This document shows positions 1-12,000 of a DNA stretch of 64,000 nt, one piece after another; the first letter of the stretch is position 1; every line of letters starts with the position of its first letter. The notes below the pieces were generated by a model. It made no database searches. It saw only the letters and a list, made by a program, of their open reading frames with translations, and was not told the origin of the DNA. This stretch comes from Bettongia penicillata ogilbyi (lineage: Eukaryota > Chordata > Mammalia > Diprotodontia > Potoroidae), in the NCBI GenBank assembly GCA_023548195.1, contig JAJHZJ010000023.1, positions 837,636 to 901,635 of the forward strand, written 5' to 3'. Position numbers and translations under genes: made by a program.

Positions 1-3000
1 ATGCCTTGGCCCTCCTGTCTCCTAAGACCTGCCCATTGGGCTGCCCTAGCCCTCCTGCCCACTGGAGTCCCCTAGCCCCTCCTGACCCCCAAGACCTGCC
101 CACTGGGCTTCCCTAACCACCCCTACCCCCAAGACCTGCCCATTGGATTGCCCTGGCCCCTCCTACCCCCCAAGACCTGCCCACTGGGCTGCCCTGGTCC
201 TCCCTGCCACCAAGACCTGCCCATTGGAATGCCCTGGCCTTCCTGTCCCCTAAGACCTGCCCATTGGAATGCCCTAGCCCCTCCTGCCCCCCAAGACCTG
301 CCCATTGGAATGCCCTGGCCCTCCTGTCCCCTAAGACCTGCCCATTGGAATGCTCTGGCCCTCCTGTCCCCCAAGACCTCCCCACTGGAATGCCTTGGCC
401 CTCCTGTCTCCTAAGACCTGCCCATTGGGCTGCCCTAGCCCTCCTGCCCACTGGAGTCCCCTAGCCCCTCCTGACCCCCAAGACCTGCCCACTGGGCTTC
501 CCTAACCACCCCTACCCCCAAGACCTGCCCATTGGAATGCCCTGGCCCCTCCTACCCCCCAAGACCTGCCCACTGGGCTGCCCTGGTCCTCCCTGCCACC
601 AAGACCTGCCCATTGGAATGCCCTGGCCTTCCTGTCCCCTAAGACCTGCCCATTGGAATGCCCTAGCCCCTCCTGCCCCCCAAGACCTGCCCATTGGAAT
701 GCCCTGGCCCTCCTGTCCCCTAAGTCCTGCCTATTGGAATGCCCTGGCCCCTCCTGCCCCCTAAGTCTTGCCTATTGGGATGCCCTGGCCCCTCCTGTCC
801 CCCAAGGCCTGCCCACTGAGCTGCCCTGGTCCTCCCTGCCACCAAGACCTGCCCATTGGAATGCCCTTGCCTTTCTGTCCCCTAAGACCTGCCCATTGGA
901 ATGCCCTAGCCCCTCCTGCCCCCCAAGACCTGCCCATTGGAATGCCCTGGCCCTCCTGTCCCCTAAGACCTGCCCATTGGAATGCCCTAGCCCCTCCTGA
1001 CCCCCAAGACCTGCCCACTGGGCTTCCCTAACCACCCCTGCCCCCAAGACCTGCCCATTGGAATGCCTTGGCCCCTCCTGCCCCCCAAGACCGGCCCATT
1101 GGAATGCCTTGGCCCCTCCTGCCCCCCAAGACTGGCCCATTGGAATGCCTTGGCCCTCCTCCTGCCCCCCAAGACCTGCCCATTGGAATGCCCTGGCCCT
1201 CCTGTCCCCTAAGACCTGCCCATTGGAATGCCCTGGCCCTCCTGTCCCCTAAGACTTGCCCATTGGAATGCCCTAGCCCCTCCTGCCCCCCAAGACCTGC
1301 CCATTGGAATGCCCTGGCCCTCCTGTCTCCTAAGACCTGCCCATTGGGCTGCCCTAGCCCTCCTGCCCACTGGAATCCCCTAGCCCCTCCTGACCCCCAA
1401 GACCTGCCCACTGGGCTTCCCTAACCACCCCCTGCCCCCAAGACCTGCTCATTGGAATGCCCTAGCCCCTCCTGACCCCTAAGACCTGCCCACTGGAATG
1501 CCCTGGCCCTCCTGTCCCCTAAGACCTGCCCATTGGAATGCCCTGGCCCCTCCTGCCCCCTAAGTCTTGCCTATTGGGATGCACTGGCCCCTCCTGCCCC
1601 CCAAGAACTGCCCATTGGGCTGCCCTAGCCCTCCTGCCCACTGGAATCCCCTAGCCCCTCCTGACCCCTAAGACCTGCCCACTGGAATGCCCTGGCCCTC
1701 CTGTCCCCTAAGAGCTGCCCATTGGCATGCCCTAGCCCCTCCTGCCCCCCAAGACCTGCCCATTGGAATGCCCTGGCCCTCCTGTCCCCCTAAGACCTGC
1801 CCATTGGAATGCTCTGGCCCTCCTGTCCCCCAAGACCTCCCCACTGGAATGCCTTGGCCCTCCTGTCTCCTAAGACCTGCCCATTGGGCTGCCCTAGCCC
1901 TCCTGCCCACTGGAATCCCCTAGCCCCTCCTGACCCCCCAAGACCTGCCCACTGGGCTTCCCTAACCACCCCCTGCCCCCAAGACCTGCTCATTGGAATG
2001 CCCTAGCCCCTCCTGACCCCCAAGACCTGCCCATTGGAATGCCCTGGCCCTCCTGTTCCCTAAGACCTGCCCATTGGAAAGCCCTGGCCCCTCCTGCCCC
2101 CCAAGGCCTGCCCATTGGAATGCCCTGGCCCCTCCTGCCCCCCAAGGCCTGCCCATTGGAATGCCCTGGCCCTCCTGTCCCCTTAAGACCTGCCCATTGG
2201 AATGCCCTGGCCCTCCTGTCCCCTAAGACCTGCTCATTGGAATGGCCCTAGCCCCTCCTGCCCCCCAAGACCTGCCCATTGGAATGCCCTGGCCCTCCTG
2301 TCCCCTAAGACCTGCCCATTGGAATGCCCTGGCCCCTCCTGCCCCCCAAGAACTGCCCATTGGGCTGCCCTAACCCCCCCCCCCGTCCCCAAGACCTGCC
2401 CATTGGAAAGCCCTGGCCCCTCCTGCCCCCCAAGGCCTGCCCATTGGAATGCCCTGGCCCTCCTGTTCCCTAAGACCTGCCCATTGGAATACCTTGGCCC
2501 CTCCTGCCCCTCAAGGCCTGCCCATTGGAATGTCTTGGCCCCTCCTGTCCCCCAAGACCTGCCCATTGGAATGCCCTGGCCCTCCTGTCCCCTAAGACCT
2601 GCCCATTGGAATGCCCTGGCCCTCCTGTCCCCTAAGACCTGCTCATTGGAATGCCCTAGCCCCTCCTGCCCCCCAAGACCTGCCCATTGGAATGCCCTGG
2701 CCCTCCTGTCCCCTAAGACCTGCCCATTGGAATGCCCTGGCCCCTCCTGCCCCCCAAGAACTGCCCATTGGGCTGCCCTAACCCCCCCCCGTCCCCAAGA
2801 CCTGCCCATTGGAAAGCCCTGGCCCCTCCTGCCCCCCAAGGCCTGCCCATTGGAATGCCCTGGCCCTCCTGTTCCCTAAGACCTGCCCATTGGAATGCCT
2901 TGGCCCCTCCTGCCCCCCAAGGCCTGCCCATTGGAATGTCTTGGCCCCTCCTGCCCCCCAAGACCTGCCCATTGGAATGCCCTGGCCCTCCTGTCCCCTA

Positions 3001-3437
3001 AGACCTGCCCATTGGAATGCCCTAGCCCCTCCTGTCCCCCAAGACCTGCCCATTGGAATGCCCTGGCCCTCCTGTCCCCTAAGACCTGCCCATTGGAATG
3101 CCCTGGCCCCTCCTGCCCCCCAAGACCTGCCCATTGGAATGCCCTGGTCCCTCCTGCCCCCTAAGTCTTGCCTATTTGGATGCCCTGGCCCCTCCTGCCC
3201 CCCAAGAAATGCCCATTGGGCTGCCCTAACCCCCCCTGTCCCCAAGATCTACCCATTGGAAAGCCCTGGCCCCTCCTGCCCCCCAAGGCCTGCTCATTGG
3301 AATGCCCTGGCCCTCCTGTTCCCTAAGACCTGCCCATTGGAATGCCCTGGCCCCTCCTGCTCCCCAAGACCTGCCCATTGGAATGCCTTGGCCCCTCCTG
3401 CCCCCCAAGACCTGCCCATTGGAATGCCCTGGCCCCC
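1..3437. repeat. Large GC-rich minisatellite, about 39-bp unit, intronic in ARHGAP4
   Basis: Roughly 85 head-to-tail copies of a unit like CCTAAGACCTGCCCATTGGA followed by ATGCCCTGGCCCCTCCTGCC. Units vary by C-tract length and single bases. Most copies carry CCATTGG, so a CCAAT pentamer recurs about every 39 bp on the minus strand. Higher-order structure is visible: the block at 1-389 recurs at about 390-778 (period 389 bp), including rare units containing CCCACTGGAGTCCCC and GGGCTTCCCTAACCACCCC. A related rare-unit pair recurs near 1327 and 1867. The array is cut by the window edge. Because 39 is divisible by 3, long spurious open frames run through it; none looks like a gene. Confidence 0.95.
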
Positions 3438-3453
3438 CAACTCCTTTCCCTAC

Positions 3454-3645
3454 CTTCTCTACCAGGCGCCCACCCTTCTTGAGGGAGGTTCTTCGAGGAG
3501 GAGCCCACCCATGGCCATCTATTCCTTGTGAGGTGCTGAATTCCCCGGAACGGCCAGCCCTCTTCTCCTCTTGTCGTTCAGCCTCTCTCAGCTTGCCTTC
3601 AGAGCTCACACTTTCAGCCCTGTAGGCCTGATAGGTTTTCATGGC
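3454..3645 (-). CDS. ARHGAP4: ARHGAP4 coding exon 5
   Basis: Acceptor ccccag and donor GAAG|gtaggg; 64 codons in phase 0. It runs from AMKTYQAYRAESV through AERQEEKRAGRS and a divergent stretch (GEFSTSQGIDGHGWAP) to SLKKGGRLVEK. The donor is only about 17 bp from the end of the minisatellite at 1-3437. Confidence 0.9.
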
Positions 3646-5972
3646 CTGGGGAAAAGCAGAAGCAAAAACACAATCAAGGCATTGACCACTCAACTATTTG
3701 ACACCTCCTTTCACAAGAGGTTCAGCCATCCATAGGCTATACCCCCTCAGTCTTTCTTTTTTAGGGGGCTGGGAGGGAGCGTAGTTCAAGACCACTCGCT
3801 CCTGGACCAGTGCAGGGAACTAGTCCCAGAAGGAACAGTTCAGATCAGATCAGAACTCAATGGTGTCACAGAGGATCAGACTCCAGAGCCTTAGAGACAG
3901 GGAGAGTCCTTAGATACCAGAGAACTAAGGCAGGCTGAGGTCACAGCTGCCCTTAAAGACTTACGTGGCCCCCCATCCCCAGGCTGCCCCCTTCTCACCA
4001 TGTGTAGCTCTGACACCACTTTGAGCAGGTCTTCCTGTAACTGCTGTTCCAGATCTTTACTCTAGGGGGGGAAGAGGAAAGTGGGGTTCACTTATCACAG
4101 GGAAGTTCTAGCCCACCTGTCTCCTGCCTGCTGATAAAGGCTACACTTTCTTCTTTGGAGACCCTCCCCAGTCTAGCCCCGTCACCTACGCTCCCCACTG
4201 TGCCCACCCTGCACTACTGTCAGTCTAACCACTGCCTTCTCTGACTCATCACAATCCTCCAATGCACTCACACTCACAGAAACACTAAAACACACACAAA
4301 TACACAAACACACAAATGTACACACACACACATAAATATATACAGACACGCTTAAGCACCCATATATACATAAAAAATATACCATACACTTAGACATACA
4401 AACACACTTAAACACACATATACACAAAATAAATAACACAGACACACAAGCATACACAAACACACATAAGTACACAAACACATGCAAACACACAAACATA
4501 CTTGAACATACTTATACATATACAGAAAATACACATGCACACTTAGACACACATGCATACACACTCAGACACACATAAATATATAGATACCAACAAATGC
4601 ACACACATATACACAAAAAGAAATGCTCAAACACACACAAACATAGACATACACAAACACACATACACAAAACACGAACGCATTCAAACATCCACGTACA
4701 CAAACGTACCAAGTTCATTGCTGCTGCAGTACCCTGGCTCATCCTGTTTCCCTCACCAGGATGCCATCCTAGCTACTCTATGTCAGGCCCGCTCTGCCCG
4801 TGGTCCCCTTCCACCTAGGCCCCAGGGGTCACCTTCTTCACCAGCCGCCCTACGTCCTCTCCAATGTGACTGAGTTGCTGGGCCAGGGGCCCGGCCAGCA
4901 CCTCGCTGAGGGCGCCGTGATCCCGGCTTTCCTGCCGAGTCTGCTGCAGCAGCACATACCAGCAGTGCAGGGGAGACAGAAGGGATGGCTCCTTCCTGGG
5001 GGGTGACATAGGGGCTGGGCCAGGGGCATTGAGGACCCAAGGCCCCCCATCACCACCCATGGGCCCCTGGCTTCTCCCAATCAAGGCCCCCAGCCCCACT
5101 GCCCTGTCAGTCCTCAGATGAGGTCTTGCCCCGATACCGAAAGCTCTGCTGGTCCCGGTCCTTGCTGCTGGTTCGGCTCCCTCGGGCCAGGAACCTCTCG
5201 CTGAGCTTCTCAAGTCCCTTGGAGTACTCCAGCTCCACCTCGGCCCTGCGGCGCAGGAAGTCGCCCAGATCCTGAAGCAGCTCCCTCCGAAGCTCCCCCT
5301 GACCCTCCAGGCTCCGGAGCTGCTCTGCCAGCTGCCATCGGATTTCTGTGGGGGAACAGTGGGGAGGTTGGTCAGCCCTATGGAGAGCTAAGGACACACA
5401 CACAGGGATGGAAGGGCCCAGGACACATAAGGGTGGCCCAGGAGACCTGCAAGGGCAGAAGCAGACCTGACTTCCATCAGAATTCCTCATGTAAGTACTC
5501 ATCTCAGAGGCTCATGAATCTAATGCTTGAAGGACCCCAGAGGGCTAGAGGCCAACCCGCTCATTAAACAAATGAAGAACCTTAACTGATTTGGCCAAGG
5601 TTACACATAGGAGCATGGGTCTACGAAAAACAAAAGCTATCAATCAAAACACATTTTAGTTATAAATGATTATTTTTTTAAAGGAGTAGCTTTGATGTAA
5701 TCCAACGCCCTCATTTTATAGGAAACTGAGACCCACAGGGAAGTAACTTGCCCAGGGTCACACAGCTGGTAAGGGTCTGAGGCCAAATTTTGAACCCAAT
5801 TTTAACACTAGGCCCAGCATTCTATCCACTACAGCACCACCTAGCTGCCCACTGTATACACTACTCTCTGAGCTCTAATGAGCTATAAAAAGACAGGGTG
5901 AGGTGACAGGGGCCTTGTCCTCCAGGTCTACACAAATCCACTCAGCCCTGCCCCACCCACCCCCCATGCCCG

Positions 5973-6013
<41 letters not shown>

Positions 6014-9000
6014 ACTTCTGCCATTATTCAGTTATCCCCTCCACATCACAACTTTCACTATAGCACAAGTGGGCATAAGAAATGAGAATTTGGGGGGAGT
6101 TCTGAGGAAACCACAGACTGCACATGAAGGCCAGCAGACAAAAAGTTTAGAAACTCAGAAATGCATAAAGTATATGCATAGTATAATATCAATCCAAATT
6201 TTACAATAAGGTACTGTAAACATTCCATAAAAGAAAAAAAATCAAATTCAGATCTCTCTGGATTACACAGATTTTCCAGATCACAGAGGTGCTGCGCCCT
6301 CAACTGCCACAATGTAGAACGGATAACTAGACAATGGTCTTTCTTCATTTTTGCTGTAGTCACCTGGTGACCTCCAGGTCACTTTCTCTAATTATTTCAG
6401 GCCCAGGCTTACAATCTTTCTCCCAGGGGAGGGGAACCTTGGGTCTCAAGGCCACATGTGGCCTTCTAGGTCCTCAGGTGTAGCCTTTTGAGTGAATCCA
6501 AGTTTGACGGAACAAATCCTTTTCCTACAGAGATTTGTTCTGTGAAGTTTGGATTCAGTCAAAGGGCCACACTTGAGGACCTAGAGGGCCACATGTGACC
6601 TTGAGACCAAAGGTTTCCCACCTCTGCACCATCTTCTGCCACAGTGACCTATGACCTCAAGATATATAATCATTACTTGGTGCCCAGATTCTCTAGTCAT
6701 CTCTCAAAACTGTCATGATTCACAATGGGCACCCAGGACACCAGGCCGCAAAGGGAGAACCTGCTACTTGCAGTGTGACCACACAGTTAAAGGGAGTCAA
6801 GAGCCACAGTCTCAGGAACAGAAGACTTGGGATGGCCATGGGAGGAGGAACACAAGAATAGGGAGAGCTGTGCTGTGGAAGGAGTTTTGCTTGCCTCTAG
6901 AGAGCAGAGTTAGAAGCAAGATGTCAGGAAAAACTTACTAATGATTTGGGCTCTCCAGAAGTCACTGAGGCTACCTGATGGCTCTTCTGTTCCTGGAGGG
7001 CATCAAGAAGATGGGATGGCCACTCTTCAGAGTCAGAATAGAGGGGATTCTTGTACAATCCCTGCCACCGGAGGCCATGTGATCTCCCGACCTCTCCAGT
7101 CCTGAGTAGTAGGCCCACGTCCATCTAACAAATATGGACTGGAAAGAAAACTCACTGGAACCTAATAAGAGCTCTCACAGACCTTCCAGCTCTACTGTGT
7201 GATTCTGTGACCTTGGGCAAGTTCCTTCCCCATCCTAGGCCTGTTTCCTTTTCTGAAAACGGGGGGTAGGGTGGGACTAGCTGCCAGAACTTCACATGAT
7301 CCTTTGCCACTAGACAGGGAGGGGGTGACCTGATGCCCATCCCCCTCTGCCTGAGACCTGTGGCTTATGTAGCCGATCACCTTATGTCTTACCTAAAGTT
7401 CCCATCTCTCCAAATTCTGTGACAGTACTCTGCATATATTAGGCACCTAAGTCCTATGCTTCTCCACCTGGACTGGCAGAAATTCAGAAGCCCCTGGACA
7501 TCTTTGGGTTCCAAATACCAACACCCAATTATTGAGTGTAGCACCCTAAGTGGAGCCTTGTGGGAGACCCAAAGACAAAAAAAGATTCATTTTGTTTGAA
7601 TGTGTTTGAAACATTTCAGTCTAGGAGCCTGGGAAACAGGAAAGCACTGGGTTTGAGTCCTGCCTCTGATATGTAATGACTGTGTGACCTTGGACAAGTC
7701 CCATAACTTCTCTGAACTTTGATGTTCTTATGTATTGGATAGGGACAATAGTGCCTAAGAGGGGTATTGTCAGGGCTGAATGGGAATGTGTGCAATGTGT
7801 GCCTTGTAAACCCCAAAGCACCATATAAATGTCAGCTCTAATTACTAATAAAAATTCATGGGATTGAATAATAATAGGTTTCATGATTATTGTATTTGAA
7901 AGTTTACAAAGTGCTTTATTTACAACTGTCCTATGCAAGTGGTTTCATTTTGCAGATGAGGGAACCAAGGCTCAGAGAGATGTCCTGACTCCTAGTCTCA
8001 GGCCTAAAGGTAGGGGGAGCTCAAGTCTTCTCATTCAGCACTCTCCCGCTTCCACGCATTTGCTAATACTCTTCCTTAGGTAAAGGATATCTTCCCCTCC
8101 TCTCTGAAGCAATCCCTTCTCCAGAAAGCTTCCCAGACCTGCCTCATTCCACCCCTCCTCCTAACTGGATCCTCTAGCTAGCTCAGTGTATGATCTCCCT
8201 GAGGGCAGGCAACAGGTTTTAGCTCAATCCTGTATTGTCTCAAGGCAGCCAGGTAGGGCTGCAGTGGATAAAGTGCCAGGCCTAGAGTCAGGAAGACTCC
8301 TCTCCCTTCCTGAGAGTGATTTCAGACACTTAGTAGCTGTGTGACCCTGGGCAAGTCAGTTTCCCTATATATATATATATAAAATGACCCGGAGAAGGAA
8401 ATTACAAAAACCACTGGAGCATCTCTGCCAAGAAAACCTCAAATGGGGTCAGATGGGACACAGCTGAAAACAACTGGACCACAACTATCTCTGGTGTCCA
8501 GCACAGGGACCTGCTCACAGCAGATGCCTGACCAATGCTGGTCAGGTTTTGTTCCAATTCCACCACACCATCGTCTTCTCTCAAAGAGCCTTTACGGGCT
8601 CTTTGTTTGGAAGTGTCTATGGCCCTCAATCCTGCCGTAGACCCTCTGTAGTCTCCCTTGCTGTCCGATCTAGCTCTTGTCCCATTAACAGAAAGAATTC
8701 TCATTTATAGAATTTGTAGAAGAGCTCAAAGCTCTTCTACAAAGCACTTTCTCTCTAACGTGGGGTATGCTGGTAAATGTTTAACTGTCTCCAGGCAGGA
8801 AACCCTTGGAAATTTATTTTGAATTAATAACACTTTCTTTAGTCTAGACCAGGGGTGGGGAATCTCAACAAACTATAAACTAAGGCCTGCTTTGTAGGGG
8901 TTGTTGATTTCCAAAGCGTAAAGGCTCACACTGAAAATTGAACAAGCATTCCCAACTGTCCCCAACTGTCAGCCTGCATCAGCCCTTGGAGAGCCCATTG

Positions 9001-12000
9001 GGACTTCCAGTTCAGGTCCAAACCTGACTGCTTTCCTAATCTGGCCCTCCCTTGTCAGCATGGCCTCAGAGGTATCATTGAGGCTTGGGCCAGGAACATC
9101 AGAAACATCACTCATCGGTCCATCACTGGCATCACCACCCCCTCCGTTAGCAGGGGCTAAGGCCTAGTCTGTCAGTTCTATGGGTTCTGATCCCTAGCAT
9201 CCTTCCTCCCAACTTGGGCCCCCATTATTAGAACTATTGCAGGTGACTCCTAACAGTCAGTCCATACAAATCCATTAAAGGTCTCCAGTGTGTCAGACCC
9301 TGCGCGAAGCACCGGGGATACAAAAACAGGCAAAAGCCAGGCCCTGTTCTCAGGAGCTCTCACTCAATTTAATGGGGCAGTCAACATACACACATATACA
9401 AAGTAAGCCCTACCCAGGATAAACAGGAAATGATGACCACAGTGGTCAGGCCTGAGGAGGGGGAGCACAGGGGACAAAGAGAATGTCAGAGTCAAGAGAT
9501 AGCCAGAGTCACTGAATCACAGAGTATGTGGGGGCGGGGAGGGGAGGGAAAAAAGCCAGATGATACTTCAGGGCCATTCTCTTCCTTCATATGATCACTG
9601 TACTTTCAAGGCTGCAAAGGGCTCTACCAAACACTATCTCATTTGACCTTCATGAAAACCTCGTAAGGCATATTATCTCCATCTTACAGACCAGAAAACC
9701 AAAGCTCATTGACAGTCTATGATTTGCTCACCCTCACCATGCCAACTTGTAAATAAAGAGGCAGGATTCAAACCCAGGGCTCTGGCTAAGTCCCACACTT
9801 CTGCCATTATACTAAATTCTTTCCTACTAAACCATTAGCTTCCAGTATGTATTCAAATTCAAATTCAGGGGGACTTTATTGAGTACCTCCATACAGATGT
9901 GGTAGGGCCCCACCTCCCCTCCCCACTGGGCCACCACACTCCAGATCTGAAGCCAGAGAGGACTCTTGCTCAGTCTTACAGGAAGGTAAGAGTGGGCAAG
10001 AGGCTGGGCCATAGTAGACCTCCTTGGGCCTCCAGCCCGGCCAAACTCCCTTCCTCCTTCATTTCCTGTCCCTAAGCTCTGGAAAGCCCCTGGGCTGCCT
10101 CCCTAGACATAACTATTTCCTTCCCCTCGGGTACCAGGCCAGGGCTCTCCCCCCACCCACCCCACCTTGTTCTGAAGTTGGCCTCACGGGTTTACTACTT
10201 CACCTCCCTTCCCCACCAGCAGAACCCCCAAGGTCCCCTGCTTCCACCAGATGCCCCAAAGATTCTCCTTCCACCTCCACTTAACGGTGCCTACATCCCA
10301 CCAAGATAAGGTGGGCAAATAGCCAACTAAAGGAAAAATGATAGCAAAAATCAAATTTCCAATTCCAGGCTTATAGTTCTGTTAAGGCCAGAGAGTCATT
10401 TGTTAGCTCAAGTAAAGGCCCTAACTAGTATATGCCCCCTTGCCAGAGTCTCTAGAGATACTCAAGCACACCTCCAGCAGAGGGAGAGCATGGCATGGGG
10501 AGCGTGGGGGGGAGGGAGTACACTGACTTTGGACTCAGAAGACATGAGTTCAAAGGCCGCCTCCGATGCTCAGCACCTGCGGAAGCTTAGGTAAGTCATC
10601 TCTCTTCCTGGGCCTTACAGAATAGGGCTGTGGTAGCTCTACAGCTGTGAAATAGACACATTCCCTCTCCTTCACTGACAGGCAGAACCCTCTTGTAAGG
10701 AATTCAGCAGACTGCCAAACCTCTGCTGAGGTCTTGGAGTGGCAGGGGACACTGCTCACATGTGAGCTGGACCAGGGGCCCTTTGAGCTCCCAAATGCCT
10801 CAGACATTCTGGTAGGTCTCTACTCTACAGGACACTGATTCTGGAATTTGCTACTCGGTCTTTCTTGGTGGATGCCCACACCTGAACACCCACTTTATGT
10901 ACTGTTAGAGGGCCACACCAGTTTGTACCACTCTAGCTTTTCTGGACTTAGGGACATTTCTAAATTCTGCTTAAACCGTCTTCTGGTAGGCTCTAAAGAA
11001 ATGGACACTTTTTTTTTTAAAGAGAAAAAGTGACTTAAAATGAACTTCATTTTGGGAACCTTTTCTTCCTCTTTGAGACAATGTAATAGATGGTAAAAAT
11101 GGTGAACTAACTGTTGGTCACTAATATACATACCACACTATATCATAGGCACATGTATTTGATAACAGTTCTCTATACAGATACACCGTAAACATACTTT
11201 CTGTGGACATTTACAAGCAAAAATAGCTTAAGCCCCTTAGAAAGGAAAACCATTTACAAACTATTAGGAAATGGTTCAGTCTTGAATCCCAAAGGTTAAA
11301 TAGAATTTTCTGGTATGCTTTAGGTGGCCTGGGCCTGGAACAAAATGATGACATCCAGATCAATCCTATTTATTTGTGACAACCAATGGCACCAGGACTG
11401 TTGTGGGCTGGGAGGAACATGACATATGAAACTCTGATTGGGCCTCAGGCAGCTGGAGGGCATTAGAGGGCTAGGGAGACAGACCCCAAAAGGGAAGGAA
11501 TTGAGTTCCCTAGAACAATGTTGGCCTGTTCAAATTTCCCAAGGGCCTTGGTGGTAACCAACCACTGCTCTCCCACCCATTTATTATACCCACAACCACC
11601 TCCACTGAGAAGCGCTCCAGGCTGGTAAATGAGGAGAGAAGGGCTAAGGCCCAGAATGAGCCCAATGACAGAGGAAGGACCTTTTTTAAAAAGTCACATT
11701 GGGGATAGCTGGGGCGGTGGGGAGGCAGTCAGGAGAATTAATGCCAAGACCACATTTCAGCAAAGATGTTGAGAAATCGGAGTGGAGAATAGGAGAGTAA
11801 TCTGGAGACCATGCCATGCCAGGGCTGGCCAAAGAATGTGTAGGACTTTTAGACTAGAGAAGAAAGGAGGGAGGGGACAGAGAAAGGCTAGCTGGCCCCA
11901 AGTATTTGAAGGGAAGTGACAAAGAAGGATCTAACTTGGTGCTTTGGCCAAACTAGGTAATGAGAAGAAGCTGCAGGAGGGGAGATTTTGGGTCAGTTGG

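Noticed and set aside
1..3437. Long open frames on both strands (up to about 240 codons) rich in Pro/Trp/His or Gly/Gln
   Set aside because: They follow from a 39-bp repeat unit with few stops. They appear in several frames on both strands with the same periodic text and sit in an intron of ARHGAP4.
1..3437. CRISPR-like array
   Set aside because: Units are directly adjacent without unique spacers, and this is a spliced eukaryotic locus.
1..3437. RSX, the marsupial X-inactivation RNA, as an explanation of the tandem repeat
   Set aside because: RSX is, as far as I recall, near HPRT1 and not in ARHGAP4. The repeat here is inside a protein-coding gene with its exons intact.
8850..9000. Further copy of the fold-back hAT-like element
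   Set aside because: Only the first 12-15 bases (CAGGGGTGGGGAATC) match; the internal sequence is different and no right end was found.
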